Source: JACDAE01 sp963717195 (GTDB lineage Bacteria > Chloroflexota > Ktedonobacteria > Ktedonobacterales > Ktedonobacteraceae). From it: a stretch of 64,000 nucleotides of DNA. The position numbers were made by a program, and so were the translations under genes. Shown one piece after another: positions 9,987 to 18,793 of this stretch. Within the stretch, counting starts at the first letter, position 1. Every line of letters starts with the position of its first letter. The notes beneath the pieces are model-generated. The model was not told where the DNA came from. It was given only the letters and a program-made list of their open reading frames with translations, and made no database searches. The stretch is taken from the NCBI GenBank assembly GCA_963717195.1, contig CAVQVR010000012.1, positions 463,982 to 527,981 on the forward strand. The letters are read 5' to 3'.

Positions 9987-10007
9987 AAGTAATCTCTGAC
10001 GATGAGG

Positions 10008-10036
10008 ATTATAGCCGACGCACACAGAAATGTCAA
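10008..10036 (-). promoter_or_regulatory. Consensus sigma70 promoter of tRNA-Gly
   Basis: On the minus strand TTGACA (10031-10036), exactly 17 bases, then TATAAT (10008-10013). Both boxes are perfect consensus. Transcription would begin near 10001, about 15 bases before the mature tRNA. Confidence 0.85.
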
Positions 10037-10197
10037 GCGTTTGGCACGGCTTTTTTTGCGCTATTAGACCCACATCGTAAAAGAAGAGCAGGTGCCAAAA
10101 ATTATGTTGTATGATACAGTCATCACTCTAGCAACATATACTTTCACAGAAACGTACATAGAAGTAAGAAGATAAGGCACTTTTTGAGGAGGAACAT

Positions 10198-10953
10198 ATG
10201 GGCATTTTCTCTCGCATCGCAACTTTTTTTGGTATTCGCATCAATTCCGCGCTGGATAAAGCCGAGAACCCTGGTCAGGTTATGGACTACTCTTACAGCC
10301 AACAACTTGAACAACTCCAACAACTTCGCCGCTCCATCGCTGATGTCGTCACCAACGAAAAACGCCTGGAGTTGCAGCAAGGACAGCTCGTTGATAAAGT
10401 CAATACACTGACAAATCAAGCACGACAAGCCGTAGAGGCCAAACGTGATGACCTGGCAGTTCTCGCACTACAAAGAAAGGAGACGTTGCTTCCGCAGCTC
10501 AATAACTATGAGCAGCAACTGGCACAGTTACGCGCCCAGGAAGAAAAACTGATCAGCATGGAACGCAACGTCTCAGCACGCGTGGAGGCGTTCCGTACGC
10601 AGAAAGAGATGGTCAAAGCCCAGTATAATGCAGCTCAGGCACAGGTGAAGATCAATGAAACGTTGACAGGTATCTCTGACGAGATGGGCGAGATGCACCA
10701 GGCAATGCAACGTGCTCAAGATAAAGTATTGACTATGCAGGCACGCGCCAATGCTATGGAGACATTGATTGAGCAAGGCACGCTCGGCGAACAGGGATTG
10801 CTCACTTCCGGCGGAGATCCACTGGACCGTGAACTACAGCAACTCTCAGCTCAGCAAAACGTCGAAGCTCAGCTTCAAGCACTCAAGCAGCAAACACAAC
10901 TTGGTGGCCCCAATGCGCAACAGCGTCAGATTAGCGGACCAGACACACAATAG
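10198..10953 (+). CDS. pspA: PspA/IM30 family membrane-stress protein
   Basis: A peripheral membrane protein that polymerises on the inner leaflet and protects membrane integrity under envelope stress. The 251 residues begin MGIFSRIATFFGIRINSALD, the amphipathic helix that inserts in membranes, followed by KAENPGQVMDY typical of the family and a long Gln/Glu/Lys-rich coiled coil (about residues 25-220). GGAGGAAC precedes the ATG. No PspB/C/F or LiaRS genes are nearby, so it is probably controlled by another route. A short Gln-rich tail follows the coiled coil. Confidence 0.92.
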   Translation: MGIFSRIATFFGIRINSALDKAENPGQVMDYSYSQQLEQLQQLRRSIADVVTNEKRLELQQGQLVDKVNTLTNQARQAVEAKRDDLAVLALQRKETLLPQLNNYEQQLAQLRAQEEKLISMERNVSARVEAFRTQKEMVKAQYNAAQAQVKINETLTGISDEMGEMHQAMQRAQDKVLTMQARANAMETLIEQGTLGEQGLLTSGGDPLDRELQQLSAQQNVEAQLQALKQQTQLGGPNAQQRQISGPDTQ

Positions 10954-11002
10954 GGGCGTCACCCAATACGGTTCAACTATCGAGAACGTTTCCCTCTGGC
11001 GT

Positions 11003-11080
11003 AGGGGCATGAGCTTGCCTGCGCCCGGTTGGGGAACGGAGAACCTCCCAGGAACCGGGCGCAGGCAAGCTCATGCCCCT
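11003..11080. repeat. Long dispersed-type palindrome with 28-bp arms
   Basis: Perfect arms at 11003-11030 and 11053-11080 (left arm begins AGGGGCATGAGCTTGCC) around a 22-base loop; one further pair is reached with a one-base bulge. It lies between convergent pspA and the small gene at 11134. It could act as a terminator for both, but the length and G+C-rich arms resemble REP/MITE-like repeats scattered in chloroflexi and cyanobacteria. Confidence 0.8.
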
Positions 11081-11133
11081 TACAATGTTAAAAGATGCAG
11101 TTCCCATAATTAAAGAAGGACCAGACTCAATGG

Positions 11134-11493
11134 CTAGTCCTTCTTCTTTGTTTTTTCCTTCTGCGCCTTCTGTGCCTTATAGTACGACTTCGGCTTTGGA
11201 TGACGTTCAGTGTCTACATATGCTGCAGGAGCTGCGTCTTCACGTGCTGAAACCTCAGTTTCCTCACGCTCACTGACCAGCTCTTGCAAATCATTGTAGA
11301 CGTTATAGTTATCACTCACTTCACGCATGCGTAGCATGTGACGTAATACTTGTACCTGGGTGATTCCCGTTTTATCGTTTTTCGCGGGTTCTGCTTTTGC
11401 TAAAAGCTTCTCCACGAGATCCATGCTATCATCATGTGCGCCAATCCTTTCGAGACGATCTCGTACTGTCAGCAATTGCTCGTACAGGTTCAT
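11134..11493 (-). CDS. Small hypothetical protein, charged, Lys-rich tail
   Basis: Not recognised. The ATG at 11493 is chosen because AGGAGGGAGAG lies just upstream. The 119-residue product is mainly helical: MNLYEQLLTVRDRLERIG, a second helix DLVEKLLAKAE, and LRHMLRMREVSDNYNVYNDLQELV, followed by an acidic, Ala-rich linker and a very basic C-terminus with KAQKAQKEKTKKK. No signal peptide or membrane segment. A soluble protein that binds nucleic acid or a partner protein through the basic tail is conceivable, but nothing more can be said. Confidence 0.7.
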   Translation of the reverse strand: MNLYEQLLTVRDRLERIGAHDDSMDLVEKLLAKAEPAKNDKTGITQVQVLRHMLRMREVSDNYNVYNDLQELVSEREETEVSAREDAAPAAYVDTERHPKPKSYYKAQKAQKEKTKKKD

Positions 11494-11692
11494 ACTTGTG
11501 ATCTCTCCCTCCTGATGGCAGACATTATTTTCTGCTAGCCGTATGGTAACATAGAGTGTACATCTCGTCAAATTATCATTACCGATCCCAGCAATATGGG
11601 AAAGAGAGATGCTACCGATCATGCCACCGTCAGGGTAAGCGCCGTAATGGAATATGGCGCGAAGCTATAGTTGAACGAGGAACCCAGAGCCT

Positions 11693-13810
11693 TCAAAATA
11701 CATCAGATTCCACCATAACCATATTTGTATAAAATGTACTGTTTCCACCAAAATCTGCCAGCCGATCAGAAGTCGTCCAGTTGATGTTTCGCTGATCAGG
11801 GCTAAACTGCGGCCACCAGACAGTCGTTGTCGCCAGCACGCCGGAACGCACATCCTCCGTTACCTCAGCAACTAAACGACACCAGCCACGCTCGTTACTC
11901 ACGCGTACCATCTGCCCACTGCGAATACCTCGCGCTTCAGCATCCACGGGATGGATACGTAAAGTGGGAGCACCCTCTTTAGCAATCAAGCGCTCCTGAT
12001 TTCCAAGCGTTGAACTGATGAAATGATGGGCTGCCGGAGATAAAAGTGGCAAAGGTTCTTTGGTTGCCGCATCAGCTTTTTTTCTCTGCGGAGTCTCTTC
12101 CTCCATCTGCCAATCCGGAATGGGATCATAGCCTTTTTCTATAGCCTGAACAGAATAGAATTCCACTTTACCTGATGGAGTGGGAAAAACACCGTCCGCG
12201 AAGGGAATCTTCTCGTTCTCTGGAATATTCAGGGGAATAGCCCCTTCGGCTTTCAAGCGTTCAAGCGTTATACCATCAAGATACGGACTACAGGCAGCAG
12301 TTGCTTCAAGCACTTCACGAATAATGGTATCCGCATCATCTTGCAACCAGGCGTCCTGGAATCCCATCTTCGCTGCCAGGGCACGCATCACATCCCAATT
12401 GCTGTGCGCTTCTCCCAATGGAGCGATTGCAGGGGTGTTATATTGCAAGGTCAGGTGACCATAGGGCTTGTGCAGGTCGGCCTGCTCAAGCTGGCTGGTA
12501 GCAGGCAAGATAATATCTGCGTAGCGTGCCGTTTCAGTGAGAAAGAGTTCATGTACGACTGTAAAGAGGTCGTCGCGCTGCAATCCCTCAGCAATCTTCC
12601 CGGCATTAGGCGAGGAGGCAGCAGGATTAGCATTATAGACATAGAGCGAGTAGACCGCAGGATCAGCCTCACCAGTCAGAATAGCCCCCAGCCGGTTCAT
12701 ATTCAATGTACGAGGCGCTGGCGGACAGACAGTTTCGTGCTCACATGCCAGCACTTCCCTATCCCACTTGAGCCAGTCACTGGTACTATACATCAGACCA
12801 CCACCCAGCTTCCCGTACTGGCCCGTGATTGCTGGTAAGCAAACAAGCGTACGCACCGTCTGCCCACCATTGGTATGACGATTGATGCCATCACTAAACC
12901 GTAGCAGTGCAGGCGTTGTCGTCGCATAGCTGCGTGCAATCTCAATAATAGTCTCAGGAGCCAGCCCTGTTATCTGCGCAGCACGTTCTGGAGGAAATTG
13001 CAGAATGCGTTTAAGGAGATGTTCCCAGCCAAGTGTATACTGATCGATCCATTGGGCGTCGTGCAATCCCTCAGTAACGATGACATACATCATCGAGAGA
13101 GCCAGAGCTGCATCTGTTCCAGGGACAGGTTGAATATGTTGATCGGCTGAGCGAGCGGTCAATGTGCGAATGGGATCAATGACCACAATGCGCGTTCCAT
13201 TGCGCTGCGCCTGACGTAGAAATGGCATGATATGAGGAGCAGTACTGGCAGGATTGCTGCCCCAGATCAGGATCAACTTGCTATGGATAAGCATCTCTGG
13301 TGAAGGTGCCAACCGTCCACCTATGGTTAGATGCACGGCTTCTTCAGCGGCATGACCACAGATAGCACGTTCCAGGCGGCATGCTCCCAAACGATTCCAG
13401 AAACGCGTATCGGTGGCAGCTCCCTGTACCATGCCAAGCGTCCCGGCATAGCTATAGGGCAAAATACATTGTGCGCCATCACGTGCAATAATCGTCTGCC
13501 AGTGTTCAACAATTTCGGAGATCGCATCGTCCCAGGAGATACGCTCAAATTTACCGCCTCCCTTTGGCCCGACACGGCGCTGCGGATAAAGCAGTCGTTC
13601 TGGATGATAGACTTGTTCTAAATAGCGATTGACCTTGGCACAGAGCCATCCGCGCGTTACTGGATGGTCAGCACGACCACGAACACTTATTGCTCTACCC
13701 TGTTCATCAACATGAGTCTCCAGAGCACAACAATCGGGACAGTCGTGTGGGCATGATCCATACACGACGCGGAGACCTCTCTCATCCTGTCCTGGCAACT
13801 TTAGCAACAT
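11693..13810 (-). CDS. Molybdopterin-dependent oxidoreductase (MopB superfamily, DMSO reductase type)
   Basis: A catalytic subunit using bis-MGD molybdenum and one [4Fe-4S] cluster. The start at 13810 follows GAGGAAAG; upstream in-frame ATGs lack a ribosome site. Cysteines C20, C24, C28 and C57 (SCPHDCPDCC and GWLCAKV) give the C-x3-C-x3-C-xn-C cluster pattern. LILIWGSNPASTAPH and the C-terminal NERGWCRLVAEVTEDV are the molybdopterin-binding regions. 705 residues, no Tat signal, so cytosolic. No electron-transfer subunit or membrane anchor lies next to it. The substrate is unknown: formate, thiosulfate/polysulfide or an N- or S-oxide are family options, and no selenocysteine is evident. Confidence 0.87.
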   Translation of the reverse strand: MLLKLPGQDERGLRVVYGSCPHDCPDCCALETHVDEQGRAISVRGRADHPVTRGWLCAKVNRYLEQVYHPERLLYPQRRVGPKGGGKFERISWDDAISEIVEHWQTIIARDGAQCILPYSYAGTLGMVQGAATDTRFWNRLGACRLERAICGHAAEEAVHLTIGGRLAPSPEMLIHSKLILIWGSNPASTAPHIMPFLRQAQRNGTRIVVIDPIRTLTARSADQHIQPVPGTDAALALSMMYVIVTEGLHDAQWIDQYTLGWEHLLKRILQFPPERAAQITGLAPETIIEIARSYATTTPALLRFSDGINRHTNGGQTVRTLVCLPAITGQYGKLGGGLMYSTSDWLKWDREVLACEHETVCPPAPRTLNMNRLGAILTGEADPAVYSLYVYNANPAASSPNAGKIAEGLQRDDLFTVVHELFLTETARYADIILPATSQLEQADLHKPYGHLTLQYNTPAIAPLGEAHSNWDVMRALAAKMGFQDAWLQDDADTIIREVLEATAACSPYLDGITLERLKAEGAIPLNIPENEKIPFADGVFPTPSGKVEFYSVQAIEKGYDPIPDWQMEEETPQRKKADAATKEPLPLLSPAAHHFISSTLGNQERLIAKEGAPTLRIHPVDAEARGIRSGQMVRVSNERGWCRLVAEVTEDVRSGVLATTTVWWPQFSPDQRNINWTTSDRLADFGGNSTFYTNMVMVESDVF

Positions 13811-13950
13811 ACTTTCCTCGATCCTTTCAACGCCATTTACCGTTCTCTTGCTCTTTCTACTGTGCCTTATTATTAGCATTACGTCAAGAGCCAATGGAGA
13901 TGGGCTCGTTATCTTTTTGGCAAAAGCAATCGAAATCAGTGATCGCCTCT

Positions 13951-14331
13951 TCATCCCTCTTCTTCAAGAACTGATAAGATATTGCCTGCCGGATCTTTAA
14001 ACCACGCGATCAGCGGACCTCCACCACGAAAAATCCCCTTTTCATCTGTGACCAGGTCGCCTTCATTATAGGACTCGAACCGCACACCGCGCCTGGTCAG
14101 GTCGTCTACAGCCTGCTCAATGTTCTTGACAGGGAAATTCAGGATGGTAAATGTTGCTGGAGTGTGGTTGGGCTTGGGGTACACCACGATGGTCCCCCCG
14201 CCAGCGAGATGGATGTGCAATAGACCGTGAGCTTCGGAAACGTCCAGCCCGAGTGCCTGGCTATAGAACTCCTCTGCTTTTTGTACGTCATCGGTCGAAA
14301 AACCGGAAAAGGCTGGTGTGTCTTTGAACAA
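13951..14331 (-). CDS. VOC family protein
   Basis: A glyoxalase/bleomycin-resistance-fold protein of 126 residues. DDVQKAEEFYSQALGLDV is the typical first helix and LIAWFKDPAGNILSVLEE the typical last strand. Metal-ligand spacing is incomplete: the first position is Ser/Asp (FSTDD) rather than His, so an enzymatic role is uncertain and a binding role is possible. It stands alone upstream of the molybdoenzyme gene, 140 bases away. Confidence 0.85.
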   Translation of the reverse strand: MFKDTPAFSGFSTDDVQKAEEFYSQALGLDVSEAHGLLHIHLAGGGTIVVYPKPNHTPATFTILNFPVKNIEQAVDDLTRRGVRFESYNEGDLVTDEKGIFRGGGPLIAWFKDPAGNILSVLEEEG

Positions 14332-14474
14332 AAACTCTCTCCCTTCGTTAACGCTAACTCATAGTGAAACCAAAAACTGTTCGAAAGGACAACTGCGCAA
14401 ATGATGCGTCCAGGCTGTACTGGGAAACAGTATAGCAGAATGAAAAGGGTAAAACTTCTCTGATCTTGCTCTTT

Positions 14475-17400
14475 TCACGATTCCCAGGCATCGGTACCTG
14501 TCAACCAGTCGAGAAGGGTCTCGGGCATGTGGGAGACTGCTGCCTGGCGTTGTGAGCAACGAGGGAGGCTATGTAACACCATTGATCCATACTCTTTTGA
14601 AATGACGCGACGATCAAACATCACCACAATGTTGCGCTTTGTATCGCCCCACACCAGTCGGTTTAGCGCACGACGTACACGCAAAGCGGCAACCGGAACG
14701 GTTAACTGATGCAATTGATCGGAGTAGTGTTCCGCGCGGGCTGCTATTGGCGGATCATTCAGTACTGGCATAGGCAAGCGTGCGATAACCAGGCAGGTAG
14801 GAGAATGTGTAATCTCTTCCGCGCCATCCCAGAAGCTCCCAGTACCCAGCAAGACGACATGTTCCTGGCTCTGGAAGACCTGCCAGAGCTGGCGCGGAGA
14901 GCCATCAATACCCTGTCCCAGCACAAGAATACCACGCGTCTCCAGGAGAGGCTTGATGGTAGCATAGGAACTACGTAAGGCGGCATGGGAGGTAAAAAGC
15001 ACTGCCGTTTGCCCTTCCAGTGCCGTAGCAATCTGGATGAGAGCATCATCCAGGTGCCGTTGATACTGAGGAGCATTGGGCTCAGGAACATCGTTAGGGA
15101 AATACAACAATGTCTGCTCGTGGTGTTCCGTGACAACAGAAAGGGCTGGTGAGGCATCATTCTCCAATCCAAAGCGTCCACGCGAGAAAGCAAAAGAATT
15201 ATCCACGGAGAGCGCCGAACCAACAAAAATAGTACTTTTTTGATCTGATAATAGGAGACGACGCAGCAGCGTCGATGTCTGAATTAGTTGTGCATAGAGC
15301 ACCGGAGCATCTTCTGCAGGTTGTGTAGGAATTGACGAAGTATCGGTATGGCGCTGCTGTGATCCCTGCTGAGCAAAAGAAGGCGGTGAGGGCATACGCA
15401 GCCAGTAGACCGTATCGCCATCAGAGAGGGACATGGCCTGGTGTCCACGTTGTTTTTGTTCCAGTAGTTGCCGGGCTGCTATCGCCAATTCAGAAGCAAC
15501 AGAACTATCCTCTCCGCTGCCAATATCGAGACGATGCCGATTACGCTGCGTCGTTAATATGACTTTCTCGGCTTCACATGCCAGGTCGATCACTGTCTGT
15601 AAGCGTTGAGATGCCTGCTGCCAGGCGTGTTCTGCATCTCCCCAGGAACTGAGATGGCGCATCGAGCTGTTCAAGCGCAGAGGCTGATCAATCCGTTCAT
15701 TTCCACGCCACCCATGAGAGCGTCCAGAATAATCACCGCGCCCCTTATCTTTTCCACCACCACCTTGCTGCAAGAACTCCTCCAGCAAACGATTAAAGCA
15801 ACCAAACAATTTCTCAATTGCTGTACGAGCCTGGCGCAAGGACTGAAACCAGTTCAACATGTGTGCATCGAGTTCCGCTTTAGGAATGGTTGGCGCTGTT
15901 GAGAGGCCACCTGGCCCATTTTCGCGCAGTGAGGGTGCGGCAAGGGCCAGCAATCCTTGATAACGCCCATCTGGTAGCTCTGTACCAATCGTATTAAGCA
16001 TTCTAAAGAGACCTACCTGGTCAAGTTCAGTATTGCTCCAGCGTGCGTTCTCCTCCTCCAACAGGTCCGCATCCAGAATGAGACGGCGCTCAATGCCTTT
16101 GAGAAGTGAATGTGGCTGCGATAGATCGTCAAAGAGACCAGCATAAGTCGTGACTACAACCTGTGCCGCCTTCACGCGTTCTTCGGCCAGGCTGACAAAA
16201 CAATACCCTTTCCGTCGATACGTGCAACGCTCATAGATTGTTTTGGAGCGTGGATCAGCCGATGCAATCCGTTCCACTCCGGAGGAGATGCGTTCCCAGG
16301 CTGCTATCTCCTGAGGAAGGAGGGTTAATTCGCTTCGTTCGCCAGTCAACGTCTGTTGCGCCCATAGGCCCAGTTTGGCAAGACCACGCGCCTGTTCCGC
16401 CGTCAGTTCACCACTGGTACGACGCAGCGCAGCACCAAACCAGCGATGTGTGCAGAGATAGCCACCACGCTCGGCCAGATAAGCGACCGGAAGCTGACTT
16501 TCCAGCAGGGATTGCAGGTGCGGGAGCACCGTATTAATAAGACGGCGGGCATTATGCTGGTTGGAACAGGCGATAATCAGTCGCGGAGGAGAAATTTCGC
16601 CGTTGCGAGAAGACTCGACGATCCACTCCAAAGCCGGAAGCAGCGCAGGGGTATAGTCATTACCACCAACGGTAATTTCCATTAAGAGTGTAGTTCGTTG
16701 TTCTAACGCCTCGCGCACCGCTGAACGTGCCGTCTGGTAGGTTTCAGAAACAGATGCTGTATTCTGTTCGGGAATCACCTCTACACGAGCTTCCATCTGC
16801 TTGAGCGTATTCAGAGTAGCTACCTGCACCCGAGGCTCAGCCGGAAGCGAGGTCTGTTCCTGTGGGGCATCTTGCTGACGAGCAATAGCAAAAGAAAGCA
16901 CGCGAGGGTCCATACCCAATTGTGCGGCAAAACGGTCGCCCAGGCTTCCACGGGTCAATCCCCCATGCACTCCATCACGCTCCTGCCGATCACGCAGTTC
17001 CTGCCGAAAGAAATGCAACAATGGCCAGGAGCGAGGTGCATCTAGATTAGCCAGGTCTTTTAGCAGTGCCAGATCCACAGATTGTAAGCGTTCGTGGAGA
17101 GCCAGGAATACATCCTTAGCCAGTACGGTATCAACCATTGCACGATGTCGATCGTCAGGAACCACGATACCCAGAGACTCAGCCACCTGCCCCAGGTTAT
17201 AACTTGCCAGCGAGGGAAGCAGTACAGTAGCCAGCTCGAACGTATCAACGAGAGGATTATTACGCGCCAGTCCCCGGCGCTGAAGGAAATTCACATCAAA
17301 AGGAATGCTATGGCCCACAATCGGAAGTTCGCCCAGAAAGAATTGCAGTTTCTTCGCAATCGTCTCGAAAGACGGTGCCCCCACAAGATGTTCTGGTTTT

Positions 17401-17585
17401 ATACCTGTCAGACGTTGCACTCTGTAAGGAACAGGACGCCCCGGTGAGACAAATGTCTCGAACGTATCAATAACATCTTTCCCCTGAAATTTAATAGCCG
17501 CTACCTCAAGAATAGCATCCTGATCGGCATGCAATCCCGTAGTCTCCAGATCAAGAGCCACGCGCACAGCTGATTTTTTCGCCAT
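14475..17585 (-). CDS. DEDDh exonuclease fused to a DinG-like helicase with degenerate ATPase motifs
   Basis: The N-terminal 180 residues are a DnaQ-type 3'-5' exonuclease with all catalytic residues: D12 and E14 (ALDLETTG), D97 (HSIPFDVNF) and H147/D152 (HRAMVDT). The rest, about 850 residues, follows the layout of B. subtilis-type DinG (helicase-exonuclease of about 930), including the C-terminal ALNRLVWGDTKRNIVVMFD-RR region. However, the Walker A site expected after LLMEI reads TVGGNDYTP instead of GTGTGKT, and the DEAH box position reads LILDADLLEEE. The motor is therefore probably unable to hydrolyse ATP, and the protein may act as a nuclease with a DNA-binding scaffold. It is 63 bases upstream of and co-directional with rdgB. 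1036 residues, no frameshift. Confidence 0.85.
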   Translation of the reverse strand: MAKKSAVRVALDLETTGLHADQDAILEVAAIKFQGKDVIDTFETFVSPGRPVPYRVQRLTGIKPEHLVGAPSFETIAKKLQFFLGELPIVGHSIPFDVNFLQRRGLARNNPLVDTFELATVLLPSLASYNLGQVAESLGIVVPDDRHRAMVDTVLAKDVFLALHERLQSVDLALLKDLANLDAPRSWPLLHFFRQELRDRQERDGVHGGLTRGSLGDRFAAQLGMDPRVLSFAIARQQDAPQEQTSLPAEPRVQVATLNTLKQMEARVEVIPEQNTASVSETYQTARSAVREALEQRTTLLMEITVGGNDYTPALLPALEWIVESSRNGEISPPRLIIACSNQHNARRLINTVLPHLQSLLESQLPVAYLAERGGYLCTHRWFGAALRRTSGELTAEQARGLAKLGLWAQQTLTGERSELTLLPQEIAAWERISSGVERIASADPRSKTIYERCTYRRKGYCFVSLAEERVKAAQVVVTTYAGLFDDLSQPHSLLKGIERRLILDADLLEEENARWSNTELDQVGLFRMLNTIGTELPDGRYQGLLALAAPSLRENGPGGLSTAPTIPKAELDAHMLNWFQSLRQARTAIEKLFGCFNRLLEEFLQQGGGGKDKGRGDYSGRSHGWRGNERIDQPLRLNSSMRHLSSWGDAEHAWQQASQRLQTVIDLACEAEKVILTTQRNRHRLDIGSGEDSSVASELAIAARQLLEQKQRGHQAMSLSDGDTVYWLRMPSPPSFAQQGSQQRHTDTSSIPTQPAEDAPVLYAQLIQTSTLLRRLLLSDQKSTIFVGSALSVDNSFAFSRGRFGLENDASPALSVVTEHHEQTLLYFPNDVPEPNAPQYQRHLDDALIQIATALEGQTAVLFTSHAALRSSYATIKPLLETRGILVLGQGIDGSPRQLWQVFQSQEHVVLLGTGSFWDGAEEITHSPTCLVIARLPMPVLNDPPIAARAEHYSDQLHQLTVPVAALRVRRALNRLVWGDTKRNIVVMFDRRVISKEYGSMVLHSLPRCSQRQAAVSHMPETLLDWLTGTDAWES

Positions 17586-17648
17586 AGTTCCCTGTTCCTC
17601 TATGTCTCTCTCATTCTTGCTCTACATTATTCTTTTTTATATTTACGC

Positions 17649-18263
17649 TTACTCCTGGGGGGACGGAGATAGCGGCCAATTTTCAAGTAATTTACCAGCC
17701 TTCCTGGCAGCCTGCCCACGATGGCTGATACGGTTCTTATGTTCCGGAGTGAGTTCTGCAGTGGTTTTCCCAAGTTCAGGGATCAAAAAAATAGGATCAT
17801 ATCCAAAGCCATTTGTACCACGAGGAGCGTCAGCAATCACCCCTTCAACCACTCCTTCCACACTACGACAATAACCAGATGGCTCGGCAATAGAGATGAC
17901 ACAGCGAAAACGAGCAGTACGTTGATCCTGTGGAAGTCCCTGAAGTTGCTTCAGGATCAGACGGAAGCGCTCTTCATAGGGCGTATCCACACCTGCAAAG
18001 CGAGCGGAATAGACACCAGGAGCACCATCAAGCGCATCAATCTCTAAACCAGAATTGTCAGCAAGAGAGAGCATACCGGAAGCCTGAGCATAGGCACACG
18101 CTTTCAGTTCTGCATTTTCTAGAAAAGTCGTTCCCGTCTCTTCCACGTCCATGTCTAGCTGGATGTCAGTAAGCGAAAATAAAGTAAAAGGTAAAGTAGA
18201 GAAAATCACACGAAGCTCATCCACCTTATGGCGGTTCGTCGTGGCCAGCAATAGGACACGCAT
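17649..18263 (-). CDS. rdgB: Non-canonical purine NTP pyrophosphatase, RdgB/HAM1 family
   Basis: Hydrolyses ITP, dITP and XTP to monophosphates and so keeps deaminated purines out of nucleic acids. ATTNRHKVDEL at the start, LADNSGLEIDALDGAPGVYSARFAG in the middle and TNGFGYDPIF near residue 150 are the family signatures. The start at 18263 is preferred since GGAG sits 6 bases before it; an ATG two codons upstream touches that GGAG. 204 residues, the normal length. It shares direction with the upstream-lying exonuclease gene and may be co-transcribed, a plausible genome-hygiene pair. Confidence 0.93.
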   Translation of the reverse strand: MRVLLLATTNRHKVDELRVIFSTLPFTLFSLTDIQLDMDVEETGTTFLENAELKACAYAQASGMLSLADNSGLEIDALDGAPGVYSARFAGVDTPYEERFRLILKQLQGLPQDQRTARFRCVISIAEPSGYCRSVEGVVEGVIADAPRGTNGFGYDPIFLIPELGKTTAELTPEHKNRISHRGQAARKAGKLLENWPLSPSPQE

Positions 18264-18356
18264 ATACATCTCCAAACTAGACAAAATCTGAACATTGTCC
18301 CATATCTTATCATATCACGGCATAGTTGTCGAGATTCCATATCTTCCAGTGAGGTA

Positions 18357-18385
18357 TTGACTTCTCAACATTAATACGCTATTAT
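18357..18385 (+). promoter_or_regulatory. Promoter of tRNA-Leu
   Basis: TTGACT (18357-18362), 17 bases, TATTAT (18380-18385). The tRNA begins 22 bases after the -10 box. Confidence 0.7.
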
Positions 18386-18406
18386 AAATCCTGCAAATGC
18401 AGATAA

Positions 18407-18487
18407 GCCGGTGTGGCGGAACGGTATACGCGCTTGTCTCAAAAACAAGTCCCGCAAGGGTTGAGGGTTCGAATCTCTCCACCGGCA
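18407..18487 (+). tRNA. tRNA-Leu (CAA)
   Basis: Class II tRNA with a long variable arm. Acceptor GCCGGTG/CACCGGC plus discriminator A, anticodon stem CTTGT/ACAAG with loop CTCAAAA (anticodon CAA), variable arm TCCCGCAAGGGTTGA region, and T-loop GTTCGAATC. CCA is not encoded. Confidence 0.95.
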
Positions 18488-18793
18488 TGACCCATCTTCT
18501 GATGTCTATGGAAGTCGCTCCTGTGCTCATTTCTCACCTTCACTTTCCACTGTTTTCTTTGAAAATCGTTGGGTGTTTTTCGGTTTTCCTGTCAACGTTC
18601 CTGTCAGTTTGAGGCCGAATAAACACCGTTTTAAAAGGTAAAAATAGAACCGCCCACTGGAGTTAGCAGACAAAGAAGAAGCCTGCAATGAGAACGATCT
18701 ATCTCTCAATTGCAGGCTTCGCTCCACACATCATACGCTTCCCTTAACCTCCAGAGCCTGTAAAGAAATCAGGTGGCGAATGCATACCCAGCC
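18488..18793. other. Gap after tRNA-Leu with a possible terminator
   Basis: No gene is seen. An 11-bp stem GAAGCCTGCAA/TTGCAGGCTTC (18678-18688 with 18710-18720), extended by TGAG/CTCA across a bulge, could end the phosphotransferase transcript coming from the right; its U-tract (TTCTTTGTC on the minus strand) is weak. No duplicate of the tRNA 3' end was noticed that would mark an integration site. Confidence 0.5.

Noticed and set aside
10039..10062. A sigma54-like TTGGCAC...TTGC before pspA, as in enterobacterial psp operons
   Set aside because: The GG and GC elements are 13 bases apart instead of 10, and no PspF-like activator is present.
18407..18487. tRNA-Leu as an attachment site of an integrated island
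   Set aside because: No second copy of its 3' end and no integrase gene were noticed in the window.
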